Assembly: GCA_002338655.1 (NCBI GenBank)
Contig: DDIU01000015.1
Coordinates: 248,001-312,000 of the forward strand
Direction of reading: 5' to 3'
Length of the DNA stretch: 64,000 nt
Source: Flammeovirgaceae bacterium UBA1842
GTDB taxonomy: Bacteria; Bacteroidota; Bacteroidia; Cytophagales; Cyclobacteriaceae
The notes beneath the pieces were generated by a model. That model was not told the origin of the DNA, did not search any database, and worked only from the letters and a program-made list of their open reading frames with translations. Positions within the stretch are counted from its first letter, which is position 1. Each line of letters begins with the position of its first letter. Shown one piece after another: positions 45,653-53,350 of this stretch. The translations under genes were made by a program, and so were the position numbers.

Positions 45653-46953
45653 AAAGCCAATCCATTCTATTATTTCTATTGATAGCCGCCTTTCAATTGT
45701 CGGCTCAAAATGTACTTACGTTGGACATAGCCTTGGATCAGGCACTTGAAAACAACTATAACATTAAGATAGCACGTAATAACAAAGAAATTGCAGATAA
45801 CAATTACTCGCTGGGCAATGCAGGATTTCTACCTTCCATAAACGCCAATTTTGACAAATCATTTGGCAACCAGTCATTTGACCGTGAACTCGCTAGTGGT
45901 ACACTTCAGTCACAATCCAATGCGAAAAATGAACGTACCACTTATGGCGCTTCATTGAACTGGACTATTTTCGATGGCATGAAAATGTTCACCACTTACG
46001 ACCAACTGTCAGAGTTGAACCAGCAAAGCGAAGAATCATTAAAAGCCGAGATTGAGTTACTTGTTTATAACATCACCTCTACCTTTTACTTGGCAGCCCT
46101 TGAAAAAGAAAGACTCACCAGGTACGATAGCAATGTGTTACTATCCGATGAGCGCTTAAGTGTGGCCAAAGATAAATATGAATTAGGCAAGGCTTCAAAA
46201 TTGGAATTTTTGCAGGCGCAGGTAGATTTGAATGCTGACAAATCATTAAGAATTCAGCAGCAACAGCAGCTGGCTTTACGCAAATACGAATTGGCAAGAC
46301 TCATGGCCGATTACGCAGACAGTATTGATTTTACTTTGCAATTTGAACTGGTCAATGATGATAATTTAAATTTAAGTGATCTTTTAGAGAATTTGGAGGC
46401 CCAAAATCCAGTGTTGACTGCTGCTAAACGCGAAAAAGCCATTGCAGATTATAATGCCAAAATAAACAAAGGCGACAGGCTTCCAGTAGTTGGTCTCAAT
46501 GCTGGTTATGTGCATAGTAAGTCGATTACACCTGCTGGGTTTGCCCTTGAAAACACTTCCAGTGACATCACTTATGGCCTCACAGCCTCTTGGACCATTT
46601 TCAATGGGTTTAATGTCAACAGGCGCATTCAAAATGCCAAAATACAGAGCGAAAACTCTGAGTATCAATATAATAACCAATTACTTGATTTTAATACCGC
46701 TATTAAATCCCGTTATATTGATTATAAAAATAGCCTGGAGCTTATGGCCCTCGAAAGTGAGAATCTCAGCGTAGCCCGTGAAAATAATGAAATTTCAAAG
46801 GCACGATATGAAATAGGGCTTTCCACTGCCCTTGAACTTCGTGAGGCACAAATCAATTTCCTAGATGCAGAACTACGTTTTCAGAATGCGGCCTTCAATG
46901 CAAAATTAGCGGCCATTGAGTTGAAATATTTATCAGGTACCTCCTTAAGGTAA
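45649..46953 (+). CDS. TolC-family outer-membrane efflux protein
   Basis: 434 residues with signal peptide 1-19 (QLSAQ), then two repeats of the TolC helical pattern, including ALDQALENNYNIKIARNN near the start and ARYEIGLSTALELREAQINF near the end. It forms the outer channel of the tripartite pump. The ATG overlaps the permease stop by 4 bp (ATGA). Confidence 0.93.
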   Translation: MKSQSILLFLLIAAFQLSAQNVLTLDIALDQALENNYNIKIARNNKEIADNNYSLGNAGFLPSINANFDKSFGNQSFDRELASGTLQSQSNAKNERTTYGASLNWTIFDGMKMFTTYDQLSELNQQSEESLKAEIELLVYNITSTFYLAALEKERLTRYDSNVLLSDERLSVAKDKYELGKASKLEFLQAQVDLNADKSLRIQQQQQLALRKYELARLMADYADSIDFTLQFELVNDDNLNLSDLLENLEAQNPVLTAAKREKAIADYNAKINKGDRLPVVGLNAGYVHSKSITPAGFALENTSSDITYGLTASWTIFNGFNVNRRIQNAKIQSENSEYQYNNQLLDFNTAIKSRYIDYKNSLELMALESENLSVARENNEISKARYEIGLSTALELREAQINFLDAELRFQNAAFNAKLAAIELKYLSGTSLR

Positions 46954-46961
46954 ATAATTAA

Positions 46962-46988
46962 AGGGTAAAATATTATAGGATTTACCCT
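46962..46988 (+). terminator. Possible weak terminator hairpin after the TolC-family gene
   Basis: AGGGTAAA (46962-46969) pairs with TTTACCCT (46981-46988). No T-run follows, so it may instead stabilise the mRNA 3' end. Confidence 0.4.
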
Positions 46989-47005
46989 GTTGCCAATCAA
47001 ATAGT

Positions 47006-47042
47006 AATAGTTTCACTTTATTCTTTTTCAAATGAAACTATT
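47006..47042 (+). promoter_or_regulatory. Inverted repeat directly abutting the start of the 47043 gene
   Basis: AATAGTTTCA (47006-47015) pairs perfectly with TGAAACTATT (47033-47042), and the last base touches the ATG. It could be an operator or a hairpin that affects translation initiation. Confidence 0.45.
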
Positions 47043-47783
47043 ATGCACTCCAAGGCCATTGCAGTTATTCTATTGTTGCTTCTTTCTTATTCAGTACAGG
47101 CACAGCCAGATACCCTTTTACTAAAACCCGGTAATACAATTATTGATGGGACAATCATTAAACCCTACACCAATAAGTGGAAGGTGACCTATTTCGATGC
47201 CCAAGGAAAGGCCGTTCCAAACAAAGTATGGACAGATTATGGGCAAATCATTGAGTTGGATGATAAGCAGTATTTCCACAGGGTACAGGATCTCTATGAT
47301 CCCAAAATGAACCTTTTGGTAACGTGGATCAATATGGTGGAGTTGAATACATTATTACCAGTAAGTTTTTCAACCTTAAGCCCTTCAGGTGGATTTTCAT
47401 ATTATCAATTTGATGGAAACCATATCATTGGCAGTGCCAATAATCAATCTAAAGAAAGGGAGATAATCTCTATCGACAAAACATTGGCGGAAAGCGTATA
47501 TGATTGGAATATGTATGGAATGCTCCTTATTGGCTTGCCATTAAAGGAGCATTTAATAGCCAAACTCCCTTATGCGAGCACTCCTTCCGGAGAATTAAAA
47601 TGGCTTGTAGCACATGTAACTGGGAAAGATCAACTTTCTGTGCCTAACAATAAAACCATAACTACCTGGAAAGTGGAAACCAATCAAAATTTAACATTTT
47701 GGCTCAGTAAAAAAGCTCCCTATGTGATTAAACTAGAAGCTTACTTGCCAAACAATACTAAAATGGTATGGGAAATGATTTAA
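47043..47783 (+). CDS. Exported protein of unknown function
   Basis: 246 residues with signal peptide 1-21 (SYSVQAQ). The body is beta-rich, and its C-terminal part (TITTWKVETNQNLTFWLSKK then APYVIKLE) resembles DUF3108-type lipoprotein-carrier-like folds, a weak similarity. No catalytic motif seen. It follows the efflux operon by 89 bp and starts at a hairpin. Confidence 0.65.
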   Translation: MHSKAIAVILLLLLSYSVQAQPDTLLLKPGNTIIDGTIIKPYTNKWKVTYFDAQGKAVPNKVWTDYGQIIELDDKQYFHRVQDLYDPKMNLLVTWINMVELNTLLPVSFSTLSPSGGFSYYQFDGNHIIGSANNQSKEREIISIDKTLAESVYDWNMYGMLLIGLPLKEHLIAKLPYASTPSGELKWLVAHVTGKDQLSVPNNKTITTWKVETNQNLTFWLSKKAPYVIKLEAYLPNNTKMVWEMI

Positions 47784-47789
47784 AACTAT

Positions 47790-47911
47790 TCCAAAAAGAC
47801 CCACTTCCCCGCCAATTGACGGATGCCGAAAAGTCCCTTTAGGAGATTTAGGTGTGTGAGGTGAATTTCGATTAAACTTAATTTTTAATAGGAAAAATTA
47901 TAGTCAGACAT
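47790..47911. repeat. Dispersed intergenic repeat element, short copy
   Basis: A second copy of the element at 22728-22990 in the same orientation, with the internal 22-bp unit present once and degenerate (CCCTTTAGGAGATTTAGG, 47835-47852). Shared flanks include CCGCCAATTGAC on the left and ATTTCGATTAAACTT then TTTTTAATAG on the right. Confidence 0.68.
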
Positions 47912-47936
47912 TTAAAACCAAATAACTAATAACGAC

Positions 47937-48812
47937 ATGAAAAATATCTTAATCTTAATGTTGATCACTGGCCCCTTGTTGGCTCAGGGTCTCAAACAAT
48001 CGGCACTTGATCATTTCAATAATCAGCAGTGGGAGGCTGCATCAAATGACTACTTGAAATATCTGAAAAAGAATGATAAAGATTCATCGGCATGGTATAA
48101 TCTCGGATTTTGTCAAATGAAATTGAAAAACCATGAGCAATCCATTCAGTATTACAATGAAGCTAAAAAAAGAAATTTCAATCCCTTTTTTGTTGATTTT
48201 AGTATTAGTAAAAGTCACGCTTTGAACAATGATACCAAAGCCATGTTGAATGCATTAAAGCTTGGTAGTGAAAACGGTCTCCTTTTCTATTCTACGCTTC
48301 AATCTGATTCAGCATTTAAAAATTATCGGGAGAATAAGGAATTTAAGGCCATACTAGAGAAAGTTAAGCTCAACGCCTATCCCTGTCTGTCAAGTAAAGA
48401 GCGCAGGCATTTTGATTTTTGGTTGGGCGAGTGGGATGTCTACGCCCGTGGTGGTAAAGTGGGTGAGAATTCAATTACTATGGCTTTAGGTGGCTGTGCC
48501 ATCCATGAAAACTATGTTACTCCTGGTAACTATGCAGGCCAAAGTATCAATTATTACGATCCTATCGATAAAAAATGGCACCAACACTGGGTAGGTAGTG
48601 GTGGTGATGTTTACAATTACCTTGAAACTAAACGGGAAGAAGGTCTACTTCAATTTGAAAGCAAATTTATGAACGCTCAGGGCGTTATTTCCCTTTCCAG
48701 ACTCACCTTTACCCTCAATGACGATGGTACTGTTAGACAGCTCTTTGAAGGCTCTACAGACGATGGCAAAACGTGGTCTCCACAGTTTGATGGGTTGTAT
48801 AAGAGAAAATGA
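47937..48812 (+). CDS. Exported TPR protein with C-terminal DUF1579-like domain
   Basis: 291 residues with signal peptide 1-16 (LLAQG). Tetratricopeptide-like helices run at about 20-125 (ALDHFNNQQWEAASNDYLKY, SAWYNLGFCQMKLKNHEQSI). From about 155 the segment HFDFWLGEWDV begins a domain of the DUF1579-like type, ending SPQFDGLYKRK. Such domains are often extracytoplasmic and of unknown function. It lies downstream of the short repeat element. Confidence 0.72.
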   Translation: MKNILILMLITGPLLAQGLKQSALDHFNNQQWEAASNDYLKYLKKNDKDSSAWYNLGFCQMKLKNHEQSIQYYNEAKKRNFNPFFVDFSISKSHALNNDTKAMLNALKLGSENGLLFYSTLQSDSAFKNYRENKEFKAILEKVKLNAYPCLSSKERRHFDFWLGEWDVYARGGKVGENSITMALGGCAIHENYVTPGNYAGQSINYYDPIDKKWHQHWVGSGGDVYNYLETKREEGLLQFESKFMNAQGVISLSRLTFTLNDDGTVRQLFEGSTDDGKTWSPQFDGLYKRK

Positions 48813-48814
48813 AC

Positions 48815-48880
48815 AAAGTTCAAATTCAAAGTTCAAAGTTGTGCGGTAGCCAATTGAATATTGAATTTGAACTTTGAACT
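48815..48880. repeat. Short repeats of GTTCAAA-type heptamers with inverted arms
   Basis: The left arm has three tandem near-copies of AAAGTTC/AAATTC (48815-48840). The right arm, TTGAATTTGAACTTTGAACT (48861-48880), is its inverse, with 13 bp pairing perfectly. Repeats like this are common between Bacteroidota genes. Confidence 0.55.
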
Positions 48881-48898
48881 CTAGTAATTTTAAAAAAT

Positions 48899-48935
48899 AA
48901 AGCCCTGATCCTCCAGTTGGCGGATCAGGGCTTTT
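48899..48935 (-). terminator. Bidirectional terminator after rplT
   Basis: AAAGCCCTGATCC (48899-48911) pairs perfectly with GGATCAGGGCTTT (48922-48934). T-rich sequence follows on both strands, so it can end both the rplT operon and the plus-strand TPR gene. Confidence 0.9.
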
Positions 48936-48958
48936 AAAATACAGATCGTTGTTTGAAC

Positions 48959-49306
48959 TTACTTGTTTACTTTCTTCACAATGGCTTCGAAAGCTTCTGG
49001 ATGATTCATTGCTAAGTCAGCCAATACCTTCCTATTCAAGTCGATATTTGCTTTCTTCAAATTACCCATTAGCTGAGAATAAGACATTCCGTGCATTCTT
49101 GCTCCGGCATTGATCCTTTGTATCCACAAAGCCCTAAAATCTCTTTTCTTAGCTTTTCTATCGCGGTAGGCGTAAGTCCATCCTTTTTCAACAGCATTTT
49201 TCGCTACTGTCCATACGTTTTTTCTTCTTCCCCAATAACCTTTAGCGGCTTTTAGGATTCTTTTTCTTCTAGCTTTTGAAGCTACATGATTTACTGATCT
49301 TGGCAT
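48959..49306 (-). CDS. rplT: 50S ribosomal protein L20
   Basis: 115 residues, the normal length. Typical L20 sequence: MPRSVNHVASKARRKRILKA, GYWGRRKNVWTVAKNAVEKG, and INAGARMHGMSYSQLMGNLK. Binds 23S rRNA early in 50S assembly. Last gene of the infC-rpmI-rplT group, 97 bp after rpmI. That gap could hold a control site but no L20-leader structure was recognised. Confidence 0.98.
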   Translation of the reverse strand: MPRSVNHVASKARRKRILKAAKGYWGRRKNVWTVAKNAVEKGWTYAYRDRKAKKRDFRALWIQRINAGARMHGMSYSQLMGNLKKANIDLNRKVLADLAMNHPEAFEAIVKKVNK

Positions 49307-49403
49307 TTCTTTAATTGTTTTTGGTTAGTGGCGCTCCATCTTTTGATAGAATCTTTTATTGGCCAATTAACCTGGTGAATAAATTAGAACCTTTTGTTGA
49401 ACA

Positions 49404-49598
49404 TTAAATATTCAACATCAATTTAACGTTTGGCTCATCGGTTTTGTGTACCAATGCAGTCTTGGTTAAATTTCTCTTTTGCTTAGTTTCCTTCTTCGTC
49501 AGGATATGGCTTTTGAAAGCATGCTTTCTTTTTATCTTGCCTGTACCCGTCAGCTTGAATCTCTTCTTCGCTCCTGAAATAGTTTTTACTTTTGGCAT
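49404..49598 (-). CDS. rpmI: 50S ribosomal protein L35
   Basis: 64 residues: MPKVKTISGAKKRFKLTGTG, then KIKRKHAFKSHILTKKETKQ. Standard L35 length and sequence. It lies 27 bp after infC. Confidence 0.98.
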   Translation of the reverse strand: MPKVKTISGAKKRFKLTGTGKIKRKHAFKSHILTKKETKQKRNLTKTALVHKTDEPNVKLMLNI

Positions 49599-49625
49599 TT
49601 TATTATTATTTGTCGATCTGTATTT

Positions 49626-50189
49626 TTATTTCTTTTTTGTCTTTGGTTTGGCAGTAATGAACATTATCATTCTTTTACCTTCCAACTTAGGCAACTGCTC
49701 CACTTTACCATACTCCTCTAGTGCCTGCGCAAACTTCAACAACAATATTTCACCGCGTTCTTTAAACACAATGGTTCTTCCTACGAAATGAACATAAGCT
49801 TTCACTTTTGCCCCTTCTTCCAGGAAGTTGATAGCGTGCTTTAATTTAAAATTAAAGTCATGCTCTTCAGTATTAGGGCCAAAACGGATTTCCTTAATTA
49901 CCGTTTTTTGAGCCTTAGCCTTGATTTCCTTCTGCTTTTTCTTTTGTTCGTATTTGAACTTTGAATAATCAATGATCTTACAAACTGGAGGATCAGCCTT
50001 AGGGGATATCTCAACTAAGTCCAGATTCTGATCCTTAGCCAATTTTATCGCCTGTTCAATTGGATATACATCCACTTCTACGTTCTCACCTACTACGCGC
50101 ACATTTCTGGCTGTAATACGTTCGTTGACTCTATAGGGCTCTTCTACTCTCCCTCGAAACCCTCTCCTCTGAAATTTTTGTTTACTAAT
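49626..50189 (-). CDS. infC: Translation initiation factor IF-3 with ATT start codon
   Basis: 187 residues. The start is ATT at 50189, preceded by a near-perfect Shine-Dalgarno (AAAGGAGGT, GGAGG ending 5 bases before ATT), one of only two strong ones noticed in this window. The N-terminus then reads SKQKFQRRGFRGRVEEPYRV, as expected for IF-3; the first ATG/GTG-type codon (GTG at 50102) would delete part of the N-terminal domain. Non-AUG starts are a known infC feature: IF-3 discriminates against them and so represses its own synthesis. It binds the 30S subunit and checks initiator tRNA and start codon. Confidence 0.96.
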   Translation of the reverse strand: MSKQKFQRRGFRGRVEEPYRVNERITARNVRVVGENVEVDVYPIEQAIKLAKDQNLDLVEISPKADPPVCKIIDYSKFKYEQKKKQKEIKAKAQKTVIKEIRFGPNTEEHDFNFKLKHAINFLEEGAKVKAYVHFVGRTIVFKERGEILLLKFAQALEEYGKVEQLPKLEGKRMIMFITAKPKTKKK

Positions 50190-50304
50190 TGTAACCTCCT
50201 TTTAGTTTTACCTTGAAAAAACAGTCTGCAAATATGACTATATATTTTCTATATGTCAATAAGACCTCGCTATTTAAAAACTTTATATTCTTTAATAATA
50301 AATA

Positions 50305-52230
50305 TTATATGACACTTTTTTCTTCAAAATGCGCAATAAATTCATCTATGCTCATCGACCCAAGGTCTCCCTCACCATGCCTACGGACTGAAACCAAGCG
50401 GTCATTAGCCTCCTTTTCGCCTACTATGAGCATAAAAGGCACTTTTTGAACTTCAGCATCCCTGATCTTTCTTCCAATTTTCTCATCCCGATCATCTAAA
50501 AAGCCCCTTATATCCTTCTCTAATAATAACGCATGTAATTCGTTGGCGTAATCCTGATACTTCTCAGAAATCGGCAATATAGCAATTTGATCTGGTGAAA
50601 GCCACAACGGGAAATTTCCCGCACAATGCTCAATCAATACAGCTATAAACCTTTCCATAGAGCCAAATGGCGCTCTGTGAATCATAACTGGTCTATGTTT
50701 TTGATTATCTGCCCCGGTATATTCGAGTTCAAATCTTTCAGGCAAGGTATAGTCCACCTGAATAGTTCCTAACTGCCAGCTCCTTCCTAAAGCATCCTTC
50801 ACCATAAAATCCAGCTTCGGGCCATAAAATGCCGCTTCGCCCTTCACTGCAATAGTGCTCAGGCCACGTTCATCTGCCGCTTCCTGTATTTCGGCTTCTG
50901 CCTTATCCCAAAGCTCATCGGCCCCTATATACTTTGCCTTATTCTCCGGATCCCGCAAAGATACCTGAGCGGTATAATTCTCAAATCCCAATGCCTTAAA
51001 TGTGTAGAGCACCAAGTCAATAACCTTCACAAATTCTTCCTTCACCTGATCAGGGCGGCAGAAAATATGGGCATCATCTTGGGTAAACCCCCTCACCCTA
51101 GTCAGGCCATGGAGCTCACCACTTTGCTCATAACGGTAAACGGTACCAAATTCCGCATAGCGAACAGGAAGGTCTTTATATGATTTTGGTTTAGACTTAT
51201 AAATTTCGCAATGATGGGGGCAGTTCATTGGTTTCAACAAAAACTCCTCGTCTTCATTGGGTGTCTTTATAGGCTGAAATGAATCAGCACCATATTTTTC
51301 ATAATGGCCAGAAGTCACATACAGTGCCTTGCTACCAATATGAGGTGTCACCACGGCTTGATAGCCAGATTTTATTTGTGCCCTACGCATGAAGCTCTCC
51401 AACCGCTCCCTAAGTATTGTCCCTTTAGGAAGCCATAAGGGCAACCCCAGGCCTACTTTTTCGGAAAACGTAAACAATTCAAGTTCCTTACCAAGTTTCC
51501 TATGGTCTCGCTTTTTGGCCTCTTCCAGTATTTCCAAATATTCAGTGAGCTCCTTTTGCTTGGGAAATGATATGCCATAAATCCGGGTCAGTTGCTTGCG
51601 TTTTTCATCACCACGCCAGTATGCACCCGCTACGCTCATCAATTTAATGGCCTTGATCACCCCGGTACTCGGCACATGAGGCCCCCGGCACAAATCAGTG
51701 AAATTCCCTTGTTTATAAAAGGTAATGGTACCATCTTCCAAGTCATTGATCAACTCCAGCTTATATTCATCATCTTTTGCAGTAAAATATTTCAAAGCAT
51801 CCGCCTTACTTACTTCACTTCTGATGTATTGATTTTTTTGTCTGGCCAAATCCAACATTTTTTCCTCAACTGCACCTAAATCCTCTTCACCAAATTCCCT
51901 ATCCCCTAAATCAATGTCATAATAAAAACCACTGTCAATAGCTGGCCCAATTCCGAATTTCACTCCTGGATACAGCGCTTCCAGTGCTTCGGCCAGTAAG
52001 TGGGCGGACGAATGCCAAAATGTCATTTTACCTTCTGCATCATTCCAGGTAAGTAATTGAACCGTAGCATTGGTGTGGATAGGTCGGTTAGAATCCCAAA
52101 CTTCACCATTTACTTTTGCCGACAATACATTTCTTGCCAGGCCTTCACTTATGCTCATTGCAATGTCAAAGCCAGATACACCCTTTTCAAACTCTTTAAC
52201 AGAACCGTCAGGTAAGGTAATTTTAATCAT
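50305..52230 (-). CDS. thrS: Threonyl-tRNA synthetase
   Basis: 641 residues: TGS domain (MIKITLPDGSVKEFEKGVSG), editing domain with HSSAHLLAEAL (zinc-type HxxxH) and HVPSTG, class II catalytic domain with motif 2 (FGTVYRYEQSGELHGLTRVR) and zinc ligands (MNCPHHCEIY), and a C-terminal anticodon-binding domain. It precedes infC by 115 bp, the classical thrS-infC-rpmI-rplT order. It starts 14 bp after the TPR lipoprotein gene, so it may also be transcribed from further upstream. Confidence 0.97.
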   Translation of the reverse strand: MIKITLPDGSVKEFEKGVSGFDIAMSISEGLARNVLSAKVNGEVWDSNRPIHTNATVQLLTWNDAEGKMTFWHSSAHLLAEALEALYPGVKFGIGPAIDSGFYYDIDLGDREFGEEDLGAVEEKMLDLARQKNQYIRSEVSKADALKYFTAKDDEYKLELINDLEDGTITFYKQGNFTDLCRGPHVPSTGVIKAIKLMSVAGAYWRGDEKRKQLTRIYGISFPKQKELTEYLEILEEAKKRDHRKLGKELELFTFSEKVGLGLPLWLPKGTILRERLESFMRRAQIKSGYQAVVTPHIGSKALYVTSGHYEKYGADSFQPIKTPNEDEEFLLKPMNCPHHCEIYKSKPKSYKDLPVRYAEFGTVYRYEQSGELHGLTRVRGFTQDDAHIFCRPDQVKEEFVKVIDLVLYTFKALGFENYTAQVSLRDPENKAKYIGADELWDKAEAEIQEAADERGLSTIAVKGEAAFYGPKLDFMVKDALGRSWQLGTIQVDYTLPERFELEYTGADNQKHRPVMIHRAPFGSMERFIAVLIEHCAGNFPLWLSPDQIAILPISEKYQDYANELHALLLEKDIRGFLDDRDEKIGRKIRDAEVQKVPFMLIVGEKEANDRLVSVRRHGEGDLGSMSIDEFIAHFEEKSVI

Positions 52231-52244
52231 TCAATCTTCATATT

Positions 52245-53348
52245 TTAATTTTCTATTTCTTTTCTCTCTACAGCTGGTGGAGGGCTGTTTCTGATGCTAT
52301 CAAAAGCTTTCTCCTGTTGTTGTAAACGCCACAAATATGCAACTTTTCTGTTCAATATATCGAGTTCCCTGGCTGCGATATGCACAGTAGAATCATATTC
52401 CAATATTGATTCATATATTTTTTTTGATTCTTGGTAATTCCTCAACTTATCCAATGACCTCGCAGCTAACAAATTTGCCTCCACATACTGGCTATCCAGT
52501 CCGGTTACCTTATTCGCAATAAGTAATGCGGAATCGAAATCTGACAAGGAATAAAACAAATTGCCATAGTCAACCAACAAATTCTTTTCCTCAGAATCTA
52601 TCACATTGGCCTTATTATAATACACCAAAGCACTGTCGTAATTTTTCGCCCTTGCCTTAAGTGAAGCCTTCAAAATCAAAAAATCCGAGTCGTCATTGTT
52701 TTTCGCTAAGTATTGGTCTAAATAGGATTCCGCTTTTTCAATTTCGTTTTTTGCAAGATATATTTGATATAATTCCCTAAATGGGCGCGAAATCAGGTGC
52801 TTCTGGGCTATTGCTTTTTCATAACTTTTTATTGCCCCAACTGTGTCCTTTAATTGCAAAAATATGTCTCCCTGAAGTGAAAGATTTTCCCCATTTCTGT
52901 TAAACTCCAACAATCTTTCAATAGCGTTTTTAGCGTTTTCAGCGTCATTTAACTTTAAATAATTTACGGCCAGAATTCTATATAGTTCATAGTTGTGGAG
53001 TCCCCGTTTTTCTGCCTGTAAAGCGGCTGCCAGACAATCCTCTGGCCTATTGCGAAGATCATATATTCTACCAAGAAGCAAGTAGTGATCAGGATCGGTA
53101 GGATTTATTTCCAGTGCTTTCTGAACATCTATCAAAGACCTTCTCGTATCAGAATGATCAAAATAAACCTGCGCTCTTTTAAACAATATTTTAGGGTTAT
53201 TGGGATCATCTTTCAGTAAGTCGTTCAAATAATTGAGCATCTCATCGCCTTCTGCTAGACCGTTACTTTCTACGATTTTGTCTTTAGAATAGCGGTCACA
53301 GGCTAACTGCGAAAGGAGTATGAATATGATTATTGGGAAGTATTTCAA
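52245..53348 (-). CDS. TPR-repeat lipoprotein
   Basis: 367 residues. Lipobox SQLAC at 13-17. About nine TPR motifs follow (for example PKILFKRAQVYFDHSDTRRS and AKNYDSALVYYNKANVIDSE). A protein-interaction scaffold in the periplasm or on a membrane leaflet, partner unknown. It starts 2 bp after the DUF5686 gene and ends 14 bp before thrS. Confidence 0.8.
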   Translation of the reverse strand: MKYFPIIIFILLSQLACDRYSKDKIVESNGLAEGDEMLNYLNDLLKDDPNNPKILFKRAQVYFDHSDTRRSLIDVQKALEINPTDPDHYLLLGRIYDLRNRPEDCLAAALQAEKRGLHNYELYRILAVNYLKLNDAENAKNAIERLLEFNRNGENLSLQGDIFLQLKDTVGAIKSYEKAIAQKHLISRPFRELYQIYLAKNEIEKAESYLDQYLAKNNDDSDFLILKASLKARAKNYDSALVYYNKANVIDSEEKNLLVDYGNLFYSLSDFDSALLIANKVTGLDSQYVEANLLAARSLDKLRNYQESKKIYESILEYDSTVHIAARELDILNRKVAYLWRLQQQEKAFDSIRNSPPPAVERKEIEN

Positions 53349-53350
53349 AA

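Noticed and set aside
48815..48880. Terminator for the TPR/DUF1579-like gene at the heptamer repeats
   Set aside because: No T-run follows; the strong hairpin at 48899-48935 is the better terminator.
49444..49791. 115-residue open frame antisense to rpmI and infC
   Set aside because: It lies across two ribosomal/translation genes and is a product of their codon pattern.
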